Assembly: GCA_009746045.1 (NCBI GenBank)
Contig: RPFO01000104.1
Span: 4,002,272 to 4,066,271 of the forward strand
DNA length: 64,000 nucleotides
Source of the DNA: Mesostigma viride
Taxonomy: Eukaryota > Streptophyta > Mesostigmatophyceae > Mesostigmatales > Mesostigmataceae
Direction: 5' to 3'
Shown: piece after piece, positions 20,728 through 47,300 of the stretch
Numbering within the stretch: position 1 is the stretch's first letter
Layout of the letters: every line of letters begins with the position of its first letter
The notes under the pieces: model-generated
What the model saw: the letters and a program-made list of their open reading frames with translations, nothing else
The model's database searches: none
What the model was told of the DNA's origin: nothing
Made by a program: the position numbers and the translations under genes

Positions 20728-21669
20728 TTACATAGCACCTGCGGCTGCCAGCACCTCATCCAGGGGCGCGTGCTGACCAGGGACCGGCTCGGCGAATGCG
20801 TACAAGATGCGGTTACCCTGCAGAACAAACGTGCCGCCCAGCTTGAGAACGCCCTCCGTGTTGCCCGTGGCGGGGTCGACAGGGGCCAGGGACATTACGT
20901 TGGCCAGGTACTTAAGCCACATGCCAAAGTCCTTGAAGTTTGGCGGCTGGATCTTCATCTCAGGGACGAGAGAGCCGATGTTTCCGAACCCGGCGGTGGC
21001 GTACGCCTCGAAATTCTTCGAGTCGTCCACGTAGCAGAGCGAGCGGGGCACCGCCGGGTTCAGCTCCAGGAACTTATTCAGCTTGCCCGCGTCTCCCACG
21101 CTTACGAAAATAGGACCTACGACACCGGCCTGGCTGAGCTTGGGTATCTGCTCAGACCACTCGTTGGCGTAGCTCCAGCAGTAGGGTCATCCAAGGTGGC
21201 GTAGGAAGACGATGACCGCCTTTTGTTCGCCGACAACATCGGTCAGGGTGACGCGCTTCGAATCCGCAGAGAGCAGCGACACCCCTCGGAGCGCAGAGGT
21301 GGAGACGGTCTTGTTGTATACCCTCACGCCACCGTCCACGGGCTCGCCACGTGCGGCTTTGACGACCAAATGGCTGCTCTTGAGTTTGCTCTTACTGGAG
21401 AAAACTGCCACGCTGGCGTCCCCTTTTGACAGTCCCCGCACTTCATTGGCATCGGGTTTCCTTAGTCCGGCATTGAGAACTTTGCCGGGCCTTGTAAGCA
21501 AGCAGGCCGCGGCCGGGGCCACCGCCAAGCGGACGGCCGTAGGCAGGGCCATCCGGGAAGACGCTCTGATTGTCCTAGCACCGTCTAGCACAAGCGTAAT
21601 TTTCTTCTCCCAAATCACCGCTCGAAATTCGTCGTCTGGAGGCCTCTTATTTCCCACGTCGACGTCCAA
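20728..21669 (-). CDS. AhpC/TSA (PRXL2-like) thioredoxin-fold protein; candidate selenoprotein
   Basis: One uninterrupted minus-strand frame apart from a single TGA at 21189-21187. Before it lie a transit-peptide-like N-terminus (Ala/Ser/Arg/Lys-rich, with a possible start MALPTAVRL at 21552) and the fold entry VVGEQKAVIVFLRHLG. After it comes PYCWSYANEW, then VGPIFVSVGDAGKLNKFLE, LCYVDDSKNFEAYA and FVLQGNRILYAF-EPVPGQHAPLDEVL. This is the order seen in plant and algal AhpC/TSA-antioxidant-like proteins, whose motif is FLRHFGCP-C-CW. The TGA sits exactly at the first cysteine, giving U-P-Y-C. The downstream half keeps frame and conservation, so decoding as selenocysteine is the simplest reading. 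A Cys-to-stop mutation is the alternative. Translation from 21669 gives 313 residues and from 21552 gives 274. No intron is seen. No SECIS element was identified. Confidence 0.72.
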
Positions 21670-23384
21670 GCACGACCGCTAGTGACGAAGCTGCGCGCGC
21701 CTGGCCTCGTAATTTACTGGGCAAATTGATCGCCCAGATCCTGCCACGTGTCCCTAGCGGCAAACCGGCAAGACTTTAACCGATGTTGGCCAACTTCCCA
21801 TGGCGCCACGCCGCCTTCCCACGCGGGAGGAATCTCCTTGCATTGGACACGTTGGCAGCAAGCGGCACAAGGCCGCGCCACGTATGTACGCCATGCGCGC
21901 CAGTCACCTCTCTCTCTAGAGAGAGTATGCACCGCAAACCTGGCTGACACATGTCACATGGTGCAAGAGCCACGCGGGAACAACTGTAGTCTAGTTTTTC
22001 TTACTCAGTGTAGCAAAGCTGGCATGACGAAGGCGGAACTGGCATGCTGGGGAAGGTTGCCGTCACCTGCCCGAGCTTTGTAAGAGCTCCTGAGTTGGAA
22101 AGAAGACCGGCGTGAACAGAATCTTGCCGACTTCCGCTCGACGGCTTGAATCATGTGAAGGAAAGTGACAAGTTGACTTCATTCGGTTACTCGTTGAATA
22201 ATTGGAAACGTCACATTTATAGAGTATGGACTCTGGACGCCATCGCAATACCAGAACATTGCCACGAGACTGCTACCGATGAGCCGTTTTATGACAGCAA
22301 AATATCGTCAAGTTTGTATTCTTGATGGGCTGCTGACAGAAGCCGCACAACGTGATGGCGACCTGTCACCCGAGGCCAGAGGCGCATGTGCCACGATCAA
22401 GGTGGATTGAGTGCATCTTGCGTTGGGGTGTCCTCTCATTAAGGACAGAAGTATGGCACGAAGTGACAATATTGTCTAGGCTCGGCATTGGACGGTGGGC
22501 GGATGTAAGCACGTTTTTTCCGTTGTAATCCTATGGATGTGAATATTGGGCTTGTGAAGCTTTTGCTAACGCTCAGTGTTCACTATAGTAGTCGACGCGC
22601 TGCGATGCTGAACTCTCGGCCAGGGGAAGCCTAATTTGCCGCGTCGTTTTGGCGCACTGACTCCCTGGAGCACGCACCAGCTTAGGTTGTCACGCAAGTT
22701 CATTATAAACCGTGTCACATCGGGCGGTGAGTTTCTTAGTACTCCCCGAACGTGGAGACTGCCTGCACAGAAGTTCACTACTAGCTAGTTATCATAATTG
22801 GACTTCACAGGCTCTTAATCGTCCTGCCACCCATCTGACGTTGCAAGTAGTAATTTTGGTACTCCGGCTGTATCATTTTGGGCCCGGGAGCAGTTATGCA
22901 TTGCTGCAGTACAGGACTCAGGTTGGGCATCTTGCGTCAATGCGCATTGGTTGGATATCAGTAACATGATATTAAAAAAGTTTTAATGATGCATGAATTG
23001 ATAAAAATGATATCCATATCTCAGAGCGCGTCTACCAGCTACCTTCCCAATATGTACGCACACGATGTCGATCCCAACTCTGATCCTATATGTACAGGTG
23101 CATGCAAAATTTGACCGAGCGACATCTATAAATTAACTGCATGCATAAGTTCATTGGCCGCTGCGTGCGATCAGTATAAGCTAGTGGCACGCGGTGTTGT
23201 CTCTTTGATAAGCTAGTGGCACGCGGCATCCTCACATGCGCCATCATTTAGAACTTGCTGATTGACGCATGTGTGGGGTTTCATGCCGTATTTGAAGGAT
23301 TGCACATTCATGAATTATGATACACAGGACTGAATTGAATTGAATTGAATTGTAACATACGTCCGTTGGGAGTATATGTAGCAC
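21670..23384. other. Unassigned intergenic DNA
   Basis: Upstream side of the redox gene. It contains a CTCTCTCTAGAGAGAG palindrome near 21910, a two-copy 33-bp repeat (AAGCTAGTGGCACGCGG, about 23178-23228) and an (AATTG)n run at 23333-23351. No supported coding region. Confidence 0.4.
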
Positions 23385-23640
23385 ATAGCCCAGAGAAGGG
23401 GCATATGGCCTATCATACATTCTAAGCTACTTCCTGCAAGGGTGGGAATGTAAACAACACTTGCTCTAGGTGCACTAGACCGGTAGATTAGACCGGTAGG
23501 AATGTTTGCACCCATCCATCCATCCATCGGGGTTAATGCTCCGTGACTCCCCAACGGGAGCACGAGTCTAATTAATTAATTAATGAATTAGGTGCACTAG
23601 GGCACCTGCACCACCCAGAGTTTCAGGCAACACCCAGCTA
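23385..23640 (+). repeat. Dispersed repeat family Z, split by an insertion
   Basis: GGGGCATATGG, ACTTCCTGCAAGGGTGGGAA and CTTGCTCTAGGTGCAC, then after the insertion GGGCACCTGCACCACC. The uninterrupted relative is the reverse complement of about 57545-57680, which shows what the empty site looked like. Confidence 0.8.
23479..23588 (+). mobile_element. Short LINE family B tail insertion with target-site duplication
   Basis: A 110-bp piece, essentially only the 3' end of family B (CCATCCATCCATCCATCGGG, ACTCCCCAACGGGAGCACG, then TTAATTAA). It is flanked by TAGGTGCACTAG at 23467-23478 and 23589-23600. Comparison with the intact family Z copy at 57.6 kb confirms an insertion. It is a severely 5'-truncated retrotransposition product. 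Confidence 0.85.
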
Positions 23641-23875
23641 AGGGGAGCCTGTCATAGGTGGGGAAGATCAGCACAGCTATACAAGAGCTAGGGCATGGCT
23701 TCTCAGCAGGGAGTGACCCCCTGCATGGGCACTGCATAATTAAATAAAGCTAGGCATCATCTGGAGGGTGGCTCATCATAGGCACACATGTACATGACTA
23801 AAAAGGCTAAGCCTCAGCTGGTATAGTGCCTGTAGTAGGCGGGCATGTACAAGGCCACTGTCTAACTATTCTACA
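23641..23875. other. Unassigned DNA 3' of the ORF1 copy B
   Basis: Contains two similar TGTACATG/GGCACA blocks but no clear gene. On the minus strand this is where the LINE sequence after ORF1 would be, yet no reverse transcriptase motif is visible. Confidence 0.4.
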
Positions 23876-25580
23876 CTACTGCTGCTGTATTCCCCTAGGC
23901 TGGGGCTTCTGGAGTCGCTGGCCGCGGTGGTCGAGGGGGTCGCGTGCCAGGGCTTGTGGCCGACGTAGATGGCCGCCCCCTTCCAGTACACCGGCTGGCC
24001 CACCTTGGTCTGCCGGAGCTGGAGGTAGGTCGGCCATAGCTCCTGTCGCCGTCAGTGTTGCTGCGCCAGGGTCAAGTCGTCGTCCACGGTGAATGAAGGG
24101 AGTGTTCTCGAGCCGCTTGCGGCGTCTGAGAAACGAAATCTTGTCCGCTGGGCTGTCAAAGATGAGAAGAAGCGGAGGCGCCCCTGCCTTACCCCGCGCG
24201 CGGGGGAGGCGGTGGGCGGTCAGCTTAATCTCACCAAGGAGGCCCATGCGTGCAAGGATTTTGCTCTCAAACGCACGTGCAAGCTTCTCGGAATTCTCAC
24301 CTTCCACCATGTCGAAGTTCTTGAGTATGGCGTTGAGGCTGCGCTTGGCGAGCTCGGCCTCCTCGCGGAGGTCAAGCGTCTGCCGCTGGAGCTGGGCTGC
24401 GACGGCGGAGGTGGTGGAGGTGGTGTGTTGCTTAAGCATGTCCGCCCAGGTGGTGATGGGAGGAGCATCGCCGGCCAGGCCAGCCGGGGCTGGCTTGGCG
24501 GCGATGTCCTTCACGGCCTGGGCGGTGAGGCCTGCGGTGTTCTGCAGAACCTCGATAGCGATGGCGTTGTCCTTAAGACGCTGGTCGATGTCGCGGAGCT
24601 GGGCGGTGATGGAGTCGGTGGAGGCGGAGGGGGGGGGGGGGTGGAGGCGAGGAGGGCGGCGGTGGCGGTGGGGATGGTGGGGAGCTCAGCAGCCAGCATG
24701 CCGCCAATCGTCTTGAGCCCACCTCACATTTGTAGCATAAGCTATGCGTCAGCCTACCTATGGTATTGCACTGGTTGTATTGCACCCACAGTGTTGCGCC
24801 CCGGCACCATGCCGTGGAGAGAGCGCTCTGTGGCCTGCCCACCTGCGGCAGTGAGAGAAGCTAGGGCGCCCTCCCTCCTTCTCACTGTGTATATAGGGTT
24901 GAAGGTTCCTTTACTCTGTATTGGCACCCACGTGACGCAGTCACGTGCTTATTAATTATTAATTAATTAATGCCGCCAATTGCCGCCACATCTGCAGCAA
25001 TGGGCGTCACTTGCTGTGAGAGGGCGGCGTGGAGGTGGTGGACGAAGGTGGATTCGGTAATGGGGGCGGGGTGCAGAAGGTCCTCGGCCGAGCGCTTAGT
25101 GAGGGTAAAGAGAGCTGCGAGCTGAAGGCGGGGGCGAGACCAGCCGGCCAGGTTGGTCGACGAGTCTGAGACGCGGTGGGAATACCGGCCGTCAGCTCCG
25201 ATGCGGAAAAGCTGGGTGTGGAAATTGAGTTGCTGGCACAGGACCAGCAGTGAGGCATGTGACCCGTAAAACACGAGCTCCAGTATCTTGATGGGTGGCA
25301 TGTCGAAAAAGGCAGGCCTGTTGGCGTCGAAGGTGGTAAAGAGTCTATCGACGTCAAAATCACGCTCAGACCAGCCAGGTTCGCCTGGGCGACTGCGCTT
25401 TGGGTCAGGCGATGCAGAGGGCGAGGAGAGCCCGGGAGGGTTCTGGGCGACCACCAGTGCGCGACTAGTGTCACCACTGCCTTCCGGCCCTGATGGCGAA
25501 GCTGCAGCCGGAGCTGCAGACGTATTTTCATTGCCGAGCGCAGCCGTCAGGCTGCGTTGCGTCGATGGGCGTTTGCTCAT
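23876..25580 (-). pseudogene. LINE ORF1 (coiled coil plus RRM-like), copy B, split by a SINE-like insertion
   Basis: Minus strand. The start is MSKRPSTQRSLTAALGNEN at 25580, then FYGSHASLLVLCQQLNFHTQ and WSRPRLQLAALFTLTKRSA, to TPIAADVAAIGG near 24985. After the insertion it resumes with LAAELPTIPTATAALLAS, a proline run, then DIDQRLKDNAIAIEVLQNTA and AELAKRSLNAILKNFDMVEG (coiled coil). The end is an RRM/ORF1p-type region: PLLLIFDSPADKISFLRRRK, WPTYLQLRQTKVGQPVYWKG. Frame changes occur at the 13-G run 24629-24641 and near 24080. ORF1 proteins of this build bind element RNA in L1-like LINEs. The copy is no longer able to make a full protein. Confidence 0.78.
24709..24969 (+). mobile_element. 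SINE-like element, copy 1, inside LINE ORF1
   Basis: A 261-bp insertion flanked by ATGCCGCCAAT at 24698-24708 and 24970-24980. The body contains GGTTGTATTGCACCCACAG, GCGCCCCGGCACC, GAGAGAGCGCTCTGTGGCC and TATAGGGTTGAAGGTTCC. It ends with the CACGTGAC-GCA-GTCACGTG hairpin and a TTAATT tail, both shared with LINE family A. It has no coding capacity. A second copy with a different target duplication is at 55008-55240. Confidence 0.85.
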
Positions 25581-26243
25581 CGTATATTGCTTATATACAC
25601 AGGATATCGACGAGCTTACACCCAAATAGATTACGTCGAGGCCGGCAACCAGTGTATAATTATGCATGTGCAATATAATCGATCCGAGTTTTCCTTGTGC
25701 ATGCAAAGGCTGCGGGGGCTAGGGTAATTGTCTGATTCACCGACCAACAGCTTGCCCTATCTTTTTAAAAAGTGTATATTTAGCTTCATAACCAATATTG
25801 AGTCATCGAGACACAGTCATTGCCTGACCAGAAGCACATTTGTCAGGAAAGCCTCTATCACGATATTTACAACCCTCTGAAATGCACAAAAAAAAGAGAC
25901 TCCACGCGTCAAGGAGACTGAGCAAAATTGAAATCCACCTGGGAGTTGTTGCCTTGCAAAACCCAAACTTCCACTCCCATCTCAGCCAAATCTGCGTCCC
26001 AGGTGAAAGTTGCAAATGAGACTATCCAACTCCTATCGAGCGGGGATCAGCGGCTTCTAGCATCCATCTGGAGACGTGGGAGAGCTCTCTCGTCAGTGTC
26101 TTTTTCCAGGCGTCAGCAAGGAATATCTATACGGTACTTCTGGGGAATCCAGTTCATGGCCTCGGCCAAGATGCCAACCCAAGGTCTATATATACAACTC
26201 CTGGGGTATCCCGATGTCTCCTTAATTTTTCTTGGGGCGTCTT
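25581..26243. other. Intergenic DNA and probable citrate synthase 3' UTR
   Basis: Lies between the LINE ORF1 start and the citrate synthase stop codon. The right part, transcribed leftward from 26243, is the likely 3' untranslated region. I could not choose a polyadenylation site. Confidence 0.4.
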
Positions 26244-42647
<16,404 letters not shown>

Positions 42648-44381
42648 GATTGGGCAGCAACGGCAGCAGTCGCAAATTTGCCCACCAGAGCGTGGCAATG
42701 ACGCTCTGTCGCCTTGCCTTTTTCTGTTGTCTTCGTACGAATGCAAGGGCGTTCCGACTTCCGCCGGTTGGCAACGGGATACTTTTTTGCACGCGAGGAA
42801 GACACCCAAAGTCTGTTCTGCTGTCAGCTATGCAGCCTGGCGAGAATTAGATTCCACGTGTGCCAGTTAGAATTAGGTAGTGGGGATTAGTACGGCCGCA
42901 CTTGGAGCAGTTTAGAATGGTCTACAGTAAACAACAGAAGATGACCTGGTGCGGACTACAGTAGGACGGCGTTGTCCCGCAGCTGCGATCGTGGACTTGG
43001 CTGCTTGATGATTTGGCAACGCGAATGCACCACATCTGGCGCTGCATGGAGTACTGGTTGAGCTCCCGAGTCCAGATGTGCCATCATCATGTCAATAATA
43101 ATTTGTGGGGGAAATTGCTTCGTGGGGACGTGTTCACGGCTTCACGAGGTCTCATGTCGATTCGCGAAATAGACAATCGAAGGAGGCAAGCCTGCTTCTC
43201 GGGGACATTATTTTAAAAGGCATGTTCTTGTCGTAACATAGCACATCTTGAGTGCTGCGCAGTTTAACCCTTCAACTGGAGGAGATGCCTTCCTCGCTTC
43301 CCAGGCGAATGGGCAACCCCGGCCCCGTAAATCCTGCAGTGATTAAGCGGACAAGATAGATGCGCAGCGTTAGGCTAGCTGGCCGGTTATGTGTGTACGC
43401 TAAGAATAAATCATCGAAATGGGACCCTGCTCGCGGCTAACGATGCTCGCGGCTTTTAGCGATCCGTCTTTATAAAAGCGTGGACCACCTGCCTAGTTGC
43501 ATCATTTATGACCGACTTCGGCCGGTGGGCGATTGGATCAGGCTGGCGGGCCAAGCTACCAGGCCAGGGCTAAAGCCTAGCTAGATGTAGGTAAGGTTCA
43601 CATGCACTTAATCTTCGCTACTTCGAATCGCTTTGTGAAGTTAGGAATGCGAGTCGGGAACTGAGGGGCAGTTGGTCAGAAGGGGGAGCCTTGATGTGTT
43701 TACTGGACTTGAGCCGGTTGGTCATACACCCGTGATACGCAGGCTCGAGCTTAGCTTGTGCTACACCAGGGGTTGCGGCGCAGGTGGGAGTATACACGAA
43801 TACACATATACACGTATATGGCCTGGTACTCTTCTGGGTTTTCTTTTTCTGTTGTCGCAACCTGTGCCGTCATATTGGTCCAGAAAGTCTACGTCAAGCA
43901 AGCAAGGTAGCTTTAAAATGGGCGCATACCAATGGGTCGTCTAGATTTCTGTGGGCATGTGTTTGTTGGAGTGGAGGTCATGCTAATACTGCATGGAGGT
44001 GTGGGCATTTTTTTCCCTTTCCGTCCTCCACTTTTCTTTTTTTTCGCATGTCCGTTGGCACGCCACGCTCCCGGTGTAATTCAACGCCCCTTCAACGCCC
44101 CCTAGGTCATCGCCGACTCCGCAGGATGTGATTGCCGTGCGCCAGGAGGAAGCTATCCGTGAGCAAGGGACTGCACTCGCTGCAGATATCATTACCACAA
44201 GGTCACTGGTAGCTTCATCACGATTCCTTAATCACGATTCTCTACGATTTATCACGATTCCTTAATCACAATTCGAGTGGACTGGTATCTCTATCACGAT
44301 TCCGTTGTGTTACCGGCAGCTATATCACAATGCGGGGTTAGTATAGCCACACCTCTACCCAGCATTGTAGCTCCTTTACTC
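42648..44381. other. Divergent intergenic region between citrate synthase and the DNA glycosylase
   Basis: About 1.7 kb separate the two predicted start codons, which face away from each other, so both promoters should lie here. The right end (44215-44345) has several ATCACGATTC(C/T) elements, four in about 90 bp, that could be regulatory. No TATA box can be assigned with confidence and no other gene is seen. Confidence 0.5.
44215..44345. promoter_or_regulatory. Cluster of ATCACGATTC elements upstream of the glycosylase gene
   Basis: TTCATCACGATTCC, TTAATCACGATTC, TTTATCACGATTCC, TTAATCACAATTCG and CTATCACGATTCCG follow one another within about 90 bp, ending roughly 80 bp before the chosen ATG at 44382. 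Tandem duplication or a multi-site binding element are both possible. Confidence 0.4.
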
Positions 44382-47300
44382 ATGCCCCGGGGTCCTGCGA
44401 ACGCGCCAAAAGCTGCGCCCACGGCGCGCCAGGTGGCGAGCCTCGATGCGTTTCGCTTCGCCCCAGCTGGCTCCTCCCCGGCGGCGACCACGCTCAAGGG
44501 TGGCACCTCATCCTCTGCATCCCCGCGTTTGCCAGCATTCACCGCCAAAGCTAACATGGCTCGAGTGGGGTCACCCGGCGCGGCCGCGGATGACCCACAG
44601 GAACAGCGACCAACCCATCACGAAGCCGCAGCCGCTGCGGCGATGGTCGATGCGGCGGGTGCAGATGCTGTGGGTATAAGAGCAGCCATCGCAGTGGGGA
44701 CCAGTGCCGCCGCTGCTGCCGGGGGGGAGATCCGGGAGTCTATGATGGTCGAGGGGGCGGGCCGACGCAGACAAGCGTGCAAAGATGCAGGAAAGAAGGG
44801 AAGATGCAGGGGCGAGTGCGGATCGCCCCCAATTCCAACTGGCATGTCCGACATGGGTCTAGGTCGTCATGCCCAGCCAGGGGACCCTGCAGCTGCTGGG
44901 GACTACGGCACGGACCCACCATGGCACAGAGGGGTCGGGCGCGCCATGTCGAGCGCAAGCGGTGCAACGGGTGGCGTACTGTCCAGGGCAAGGGGCGCTG
45001 CAGCCGGTGCAGGCAGTGGTGCAGGCGGTGCACCTCGGCCTCGGCGTTGGAACCGAGCGGGTAGGGCGGGAGAGAGCAGCGGCGCGGGTGCGTGCGTCAG
45101 AAACAGCGGTGGCAACCAGGGATGTGCCGATGGCGCAGGCGCCGGCATTATCTGCGGAACCATGCAGGAAGGGAAACGGCGGCGGTCTGCGGACGCAGAC
45201 TCACCGCCTTTGAGCGCGGCCGCTAAAGATAGAACGCGGAGCAGGGAGGATTCCAGCCATGGTGCTGGCTTAACGGCCCGTCGTGGTGGGGGGGGCGTGA
45301 CCACGGCTACGACCGCATGTGACGGTGTGCGTGAGGACGTGCCGGATGCGCTGCCGGTCACTGTAGGGGGCACGGCTGGTCACTATAATGACAGCGGGGC
45401 GTGCGACTCGGCAACGGCGGTAACAAATTTATCATCCGGGAGAGCGCAAAGCGGGGGCAACGTCTCGCTGCAGATGTGTGTCGCGCTGCAAACGGGTGTC
45501 GCCCCGGGGGGAATACGGCAGCCGTTCATCGCGCAGCCGCCGGGGTTGTGGCGCGAGAAGTTTGCGTCGGTGTGCGACCCGTGCTTTGCGAGCCGCGTCC
45601 AGTGCCCGCATTTCCCAGAGAGGTATGTCAGGCGCTGCAGCACGCTAGATTCGGCCCATCCGACGCCCTGTCAGCGAGAGTTGGCTCTCGTTAAGCCTAG
45701 TGGCTTTGCAAGGCAATCCCCTCGGGGTTGGATTCTGAGAATGCCCGCAGCCCGGTGATAGATAAGCAGGTATTGTTGTAGGTCTTTCAGCTACAGGTTT
45801 GCTAGCTTGCCCCCTTCCCCCCTCTTATTCTTTCGCAGACTTTCGTAGCACGATTCTGCGACATCACACCCCTGACCTGGCTGTACATTGGAGTATAGCT
45901 GCATTGTCACTTTGTGTGGCTCTCTGCAGAGTAGTCTTTTCGTAAGGCAAGGTGCAGGGGGAGCTACTGCAGGCCTGCGGCTAGTGTAGTGATGGCTACT
46001 AATGTCTGCGTGGTTACTAATGCCTGAATGGTACTAATGCCTTCATGGTTACTAATGCCTGCGTGACACGGTGAGGCTGCCTATACTGTCAGCATTAGGA
46101 AACGTGCACGTCTGGGTGTAGACATGTATAGAGAAGCTAAGTCATGTTGTCCTGGTATTAAAGTCAATTGTTCATAAGACTTACTTACTCAAGAGTTGAC
46201 ATGAGCAGACCTTGTTTCTCTATTCGCATTGTTTTGGCGTCTCTCACGCAGCAGCGTAAGCATTAGATAATCTCTATGGCGCGGGTGCTGGCACACACGT
46301 AAAGGCTGGTGAGCAGCGCTTCTCCTTCTCTTCCCTTTCTTCTGTGTCTCTTACTGTCTTCTGCCTCCTCACGCCCCTCCTGTACGTGCTCCACATCACA
46401 TTACCCAATGCTCAGGCACTGCCCTACTTTCATGAGGGGGTTTTCATCTTGCCCCCCTGCCATGCTACAGTTAGGCTAATATTGTGCGGAAATAACCTAA
46501 CTGCCACCCCTGACCCCCATGTGAAGGGGTTTGCATGTACACAATCACGGTACGGCATTATGCGATGGTGCACGTATCATCTCAAGGATATGTTCAGCGC
46601 TGTGCTCCCCAGTATTGTCGATAGATGACAAAAGTGTGCTGTGTGTCGTTGCTGTTGCCCCCTTTGCTGTGTTGGAAACAAGCAAAGCGCAGGCGGTCAC
46701 TAACTAATAATGAAGAACAGGATCACGCCCTTTCTGTTGTGTTTCCCCTCTCCTCCCACGCTTATTCGTTTCTGTTGTGTCGCCCCTCTTCTCCCACGCT
46801 TCTTCCCTTTCTGTTGTGTCGCCCCTCTTCTCCCAGGCTTCTTGCCCTTCTGTTGTGTTTCCCCTCTCCTCCCACGCTTCTTCCTTTCTGTTGTGTTCCC
46901 CCTCTTCTCCCAGGCTTCTTCCCTTTCTGTTGTGTCCTCCCCTCTTCTCCCAGGCTTCTTCCCTTTCTGTTGTGTTCCCCCTGTTCTCCCACGCTTCTTC
47001 CCTTTCTGTTGTGTTCCCCCTCTTCTCCCAGGCTTCTTCCCTTTCTGTTGTGTTTCCCCTCTTCTCCCAGGCTTCTTCCCTTTCTGTTGTGTCGCCCCTC
47101 TTCTCCCACACTTCTTCCCTTTCTGTTGTGTCGCCCCTCTTCTCCCACACTTCTTCCCTTTCTGTTGTGTTCCCCCTCTTCTCCCAGGCTTCTTCCCTTT
47201 CTGTTGTGTTCCCCCTCTTCTCCCAGGCTTCTTCCCTTTCTGTTGTGTTCTCCCTCTTCTCCCACGCTTCTTCCCTTTCTGTTGGGTTCCCCCTCTTCTC

